DNA of 64,000 nucleotides from positions 1 through 64,000 of the forward strand of contig JALNWG010000015.1 in NCBI GenBank assembly GCA_023231005.1. Direction: 5' to 3'. The notes under the pieces were generated by a model, which was not told the DNA's origin, did not search any database, and was given only the letters and a program-made list of their open reading frames with translations. This DNA comes from Bacteroidales bacterium. Its GTDB lineage: Bacteria > Bacteroidota > Bacteroidia > Bacteroidales > FEN-979. Made by a program: the position numbers and the translations under genes. Positions 61,969 to 64,000 of the stretch are shown here, piece by piece. Position 1 is the first letter of the stretch; each line of letters starts with the position of its first letter.

Positions 61969-62742
61969 ATGTTAATCTACCTTTTTCGTATTACTTCCGA
62001 AGAACACGATAATTTCCTTAGAGAAATTGAAATCCAACCCAATCAAACTTTTCTTGATTTTCATATTTGCATTGCAGAATCAGCAGAATTGCTCCCGGTC
62101 GACCGTGCCTCTTTTTTTATCACAGATAAAAAATATAAAAAAGATAAGGAGATTGCACTTAAGCCGGAAAAAAAGCAAATCCGGAAGTATGATGAGGATA
62201 TGGATCAGGTCGTAACCGAAACGATCACAATTCCCCTGATGAAAAATTCGAAAGTAAAAAACTATATCGAAGATCCTCATCAGAAACTGATCTATGAATG
62301 CTCAGGGAAAGATCAGTTTACTTTCTATATCGAACTATTTCGAATACTTCAATCCGACGGAATTCCTTCCTATCCCCGTTGTGTAAAACATTCTGGCACA
62401 TTGCCAAAGAAATTGGAACAACCTTTACCCATCCCAACAAAACCATCACCGCCGAAAATAACGGTTCCTAAAATTTCTTTACCTAAAATAGAACCACCGG
62501 TCAAATTTGATGAAATAGTGGAAGATGTGGATGAAATTGCTGAGATCGAAATACAATTAGGCGCTTTGGATGAACCCAACGATACTCCGGATATTGAAGT
62601 GCCGGGCTCAGTCCAAGAAGAAGAGGAGGATGCCTTTTCCTTTGAGGAAGAAGAGAAGATGGACCATCTGGAAGATTATGAGGATATAGATAATCTGGAC
62701 AAAAGGTATTCTGCGATGGATTCTGAATCCGATGAATTCTGA
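61969..62742 (+). CDS. pRiA4b ORF-3-like domain protein with acidic tail
   Basis: The 257-residue protein has an N-terminal domain over residues 1-130 (LIYLFRITSEEHDNFLREIE, QTFLDFHICI, ACSGKDQFTFYIE-like end) resembling the plasmid pRiA4b ORF-3 family, a small alpha/beta fold of unknown function. A proline-rich linker (residues 140-175, repeated P-K-I) and a strongly acidic C-terminus (EEEEDAFSFEEEEKMDHLED) follow. No catalytic residues stand out. The end overlaps the miaA start by 11 bases, so the two are coexpressed. The acidic tail might bind a basic or RNA-binding partner, which is only a guess. Confidence 0.65.
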   Translation: MLIYLFRITSEEHDNFLREIEIQPNQTFLDFHICIAESAELLPVDRASFFITDKKYKKDKEIALKPEKKQIRKYDEDMDQVVTETITIPLMKNSKVKNYIEDPHQKLIYECSGKDQFTFYIELFRILQSDGIPSYPRCVKHSGTLPKKLEQPLPIPTKPSPPKITVPKISLPKIEPPVKFDEIVEDVDEIAEIEIQLGALDEPNDTPDIEVPGSVQEEEEDAFSFEEEEKMDHLEDYEDIDNLDKRYSAMDSESDEF

Positions 62743-63637
62743 AAAACGGACACTGATCATCATCTCCGGTCCTACGGCTGTCGGGAAAACCGATACCGCC
62801 CTGTTGCTTGCAAAAACCCTTAAAACGGATATACTCTCTGCCGACTCCCGTCAGTTTTACCGTGAGATGAGAATTGGAACAGCTACTCCTTCAATGGATG
62901 AATTACAGTTGGTACCCCATCATTTTATTGGACATCTGTCGATCCATGATCCCTATAATGTTTCAAAATTTGAAACCGCAGCATTGGAAAAGCTGGATGA
63001 ACTATTCTTAAAACATCCGAAAGTCATTATGGTTGGAGGTTCCGGCTTATATATTCACGCCGTTTGTCATGGAATTGATCAGCTCCCTGATCCCGATCCT
63101 GAAATCAGAAAAACATTAAAAGAAATGCTTTCTATGGAAGGGATTGAAAAACTAAAATCCGAATTACAAAAACTCGATCCGGAATATGCACGAATGGTTG
63201 ATCTCCAAAACCCGGCCCGGCTGATCCGTGCGCTTGAAGTATGCCTGACGACCGGATTGCCATACTCTTCACTTCGCTCTAATAAATCACAACAAAGATC
63301 ATTTCGGTGGATTAACATCGGATTAACATTGCCCCGCGAAATACTAAACCAACGAATCAACAACAGGGTTGATCAAATGGTTCATGCAGGACTGGTGGAC
63401 GAAGCCAGAGATCTTTATCCGTTTCGCGATCTGAATGCCTTGAACACGGTTGGGTATAAAGAACTGTTTGAACATTTCGATGGAAAAGTTTCCCTCAGCC
63501 AAGCCATCGAAAACATCAAAACACATACCCGGAGATATGCAAAGAGGCAACTTACCTGGTTCCGAAAGGATCTTTCCATCCGATGGTTTTATCCACAGGA
63601 TACAACAGCAATTTTAGCATCGATAAATCTGTATTAA
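62732..63637 (+). CDS. miaA: tRNA dimethylallyltransferase
   Basis: The 301-residue protein has the P-loop SGPTAVGKTDTA, the catalytic ADSRQFYREM segment, GGSGLYIHAV, and the C-terminal TRRYAKRQLTWFRKD motif. It transfers a dimethylallyl group to A37 of tRNAs reading UNN codons. Its start overlaps the previous gene by 11 bases in another frame; the ATG at 62732 gives the proper distance to the P-loop. Confidence 0.95.
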   Translation: MNSEKRTLIIISGPTAVGKTDTALLLAKTLKTDILSADSRQFYREMRIGTATPSMDELQLVPHHFIGHLSIHDPYNVSKFETAALEKLDELFLKHPKVIMVGGSGLYIHAVCHGIDQLPDPDPEIRKTLKEMLSMEGIEKLKSELQKLDPEYARMVDLQNPARLIRALEVCLTTGLPYSSLRSNKSQQRSFRWINIGLTLPREILNQRINNRVDQMVHAGLVDEARDLYPFRDLNALNTVGYKELFEHFDGKVSLSQAIENIKTHTRRYAKRQLTWFRKDLSIRWFYPQDTTAILASINLY

Positions 63638-63641
63638 TACG

Positions 63642-63649
63642 TAGATTTG
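63642..63649 (+). promoter_or_regulatory. Possible -7 promoter box TAGATTTG of glf
   Basis: An exact TAnnTTTG match 44 bases before the glf ATG, in the gap after miaA. Confidence 0.45.
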
Positions 63650-63692
63650 TGTCATTAATTCTTAACTTTTATTCATTAGCTTATTTAATTCA

Positions 63693-64000
63693 ATGGATTT
63701 AACCCAGTTTGATTTTATAATCGTGGGAGCCGGTTTTTTTGGTTCTGTAGTCGCTGAAAGAATTGCTCGGGGATTGAATAAAAAAGTGCTGGTCCTTGAA
63801 AAAAGAAACCACATCGGAGGTAACTGTTTTTCGGAGGATGACCCGGAAACTGGTATACATTATCACAAATATGGGACTCATATTTTTCACACTTCTAACC
63901 CCGTAGTTTGGGATTATTTTATACAATTCACAGAATTTAATCAATATCACCATCAGGTTCTCACTACATACAAAAACAGGGTATTCCAGATGCCGATTAA
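63693..64000 (+). CDS. glf: UDP-galactopyranose mutase, N-terminal part (runs off the window)
   Basis: The 102 codons present encode a Rossmann FAD-binding start (DFIIVGAGFFGSVVAERIA), VLEKRNHIGGNCFSE and YGTHIFHTSNPVVWDY, all characteristic of UDP-galactopyranose mutase. The enzyme interconverts UDP-galactopyranose and UDP-galactofuranose for surface polysaccharides, so the region beyond the window may be a glycan locus. About 260-280 residues are expected to follow. Confidence 0.92.
   Translation, partial: MDLTQFDFIIVGAGFFGSVVAERIARGLNKKVLVLEKRNHIGGNCFSEDDPETGIHYHKYGTHIFHTSNPVVWDYFIQFTEFNQYHHQVLTTYKNRVFQMPI

Overview
The window comes from an anaerobic member of the Bacteroidetes, most likely Bacteroidales. 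The lineage evidence is seen directly. There are type IX secretion (T9SS) C-terminal sorting domains. The promoter -7 box TAnnTTTG stands in front of most operons, while Shine-Dalgarno sequences are rare. The gene order DUF1573 lipoprotein-yajC-ybbR-like-coaE is typical of the phylum. HydE ([FeFe]-hydrogenase maturation), an oxygen-sensitive iron-sulfur serine dehydratase and molybdenum/selenium-type purine hydroxylases point to an anaerobic, amino-acid and purine fermenting life. No rRNA, tRNA, CRISPR array, prophage or insertion sequence was recognised, and no gene-free stretch exceeds about 230 bases.

Layout. (1) 1-6.0 kb, minus strand, AT-rich: two T9SS cargo genes. The larger, a papain-family protease with a beta-helix region, is cut from its signal peptide by an in-frame TAA. 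(2) 6.0-6.8 kb: a tyrosine-phosphatase family gene. (3) 6.86-25.6 kb: a bidirectional purine/hydantoin catabolic island. The plus-strand operon is xdhC-xdhA-xdhB-ygeY-ygeW. The converging minus-strand operon is ygfK, a PLP enzyme, a threonine-synthase-like PLP enzyme, an XdhD-like fused molybdenum hydroxylase, ssnA and hyuA. guaD is divergent from ygfK and followed by a K+/H+ antiporter. GuaD makes xanthine from guanine; the hydroxylases and YgfK interconvert oxidised purines; SsnA, HyuA, YgeW and YgeY are expected to act on ring-opened products. YgeX (diaminopropionate ammonia-lyase) is not in the window, and two PLP fold-type-II enzymes occupy the island instead.

(4) 27-30.5 kb: a PEP-synthase/rifampicin-phosphotransferase-like protein translationally coupled to an unrecognised barrel-like protein. 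(5) 30.5-47.3 kb: mostly core genes: a DEAD-box helicase, sdaA-gap, ppsR, pyrG-yidC, the DUF1573-yajC-ybbR-coaE-mqnA operon, aroK, rlmD, hydE, a LytTR regulator and ychF. (6) 47.3-64 kb: rpsA with a small upstream ORF; rnz carrying a terminator-like hairpin inside its coding sequence; a large FAD/Fe-S dehydrogenase with an alpha/beta-hydrolase lipoprotein; lplA and lpxL; an aconitase-family/HD/isocitrate-dehydrogenase operon; cca; a pRiA4b-ORF3-like protein with miaA; and the start of glf, which runs off the window.

Most operons can be tied to a TAnnTTTG box, often as closely spaced divergent pairs (DUF1573/aroK, lplA/lpxL, gap/ppsR, ychF/rpsA, icd/cca, ygfK/guaD). Several start codons were moved from the longest reading frame because the promoter box or family alignment excludes the longer version.
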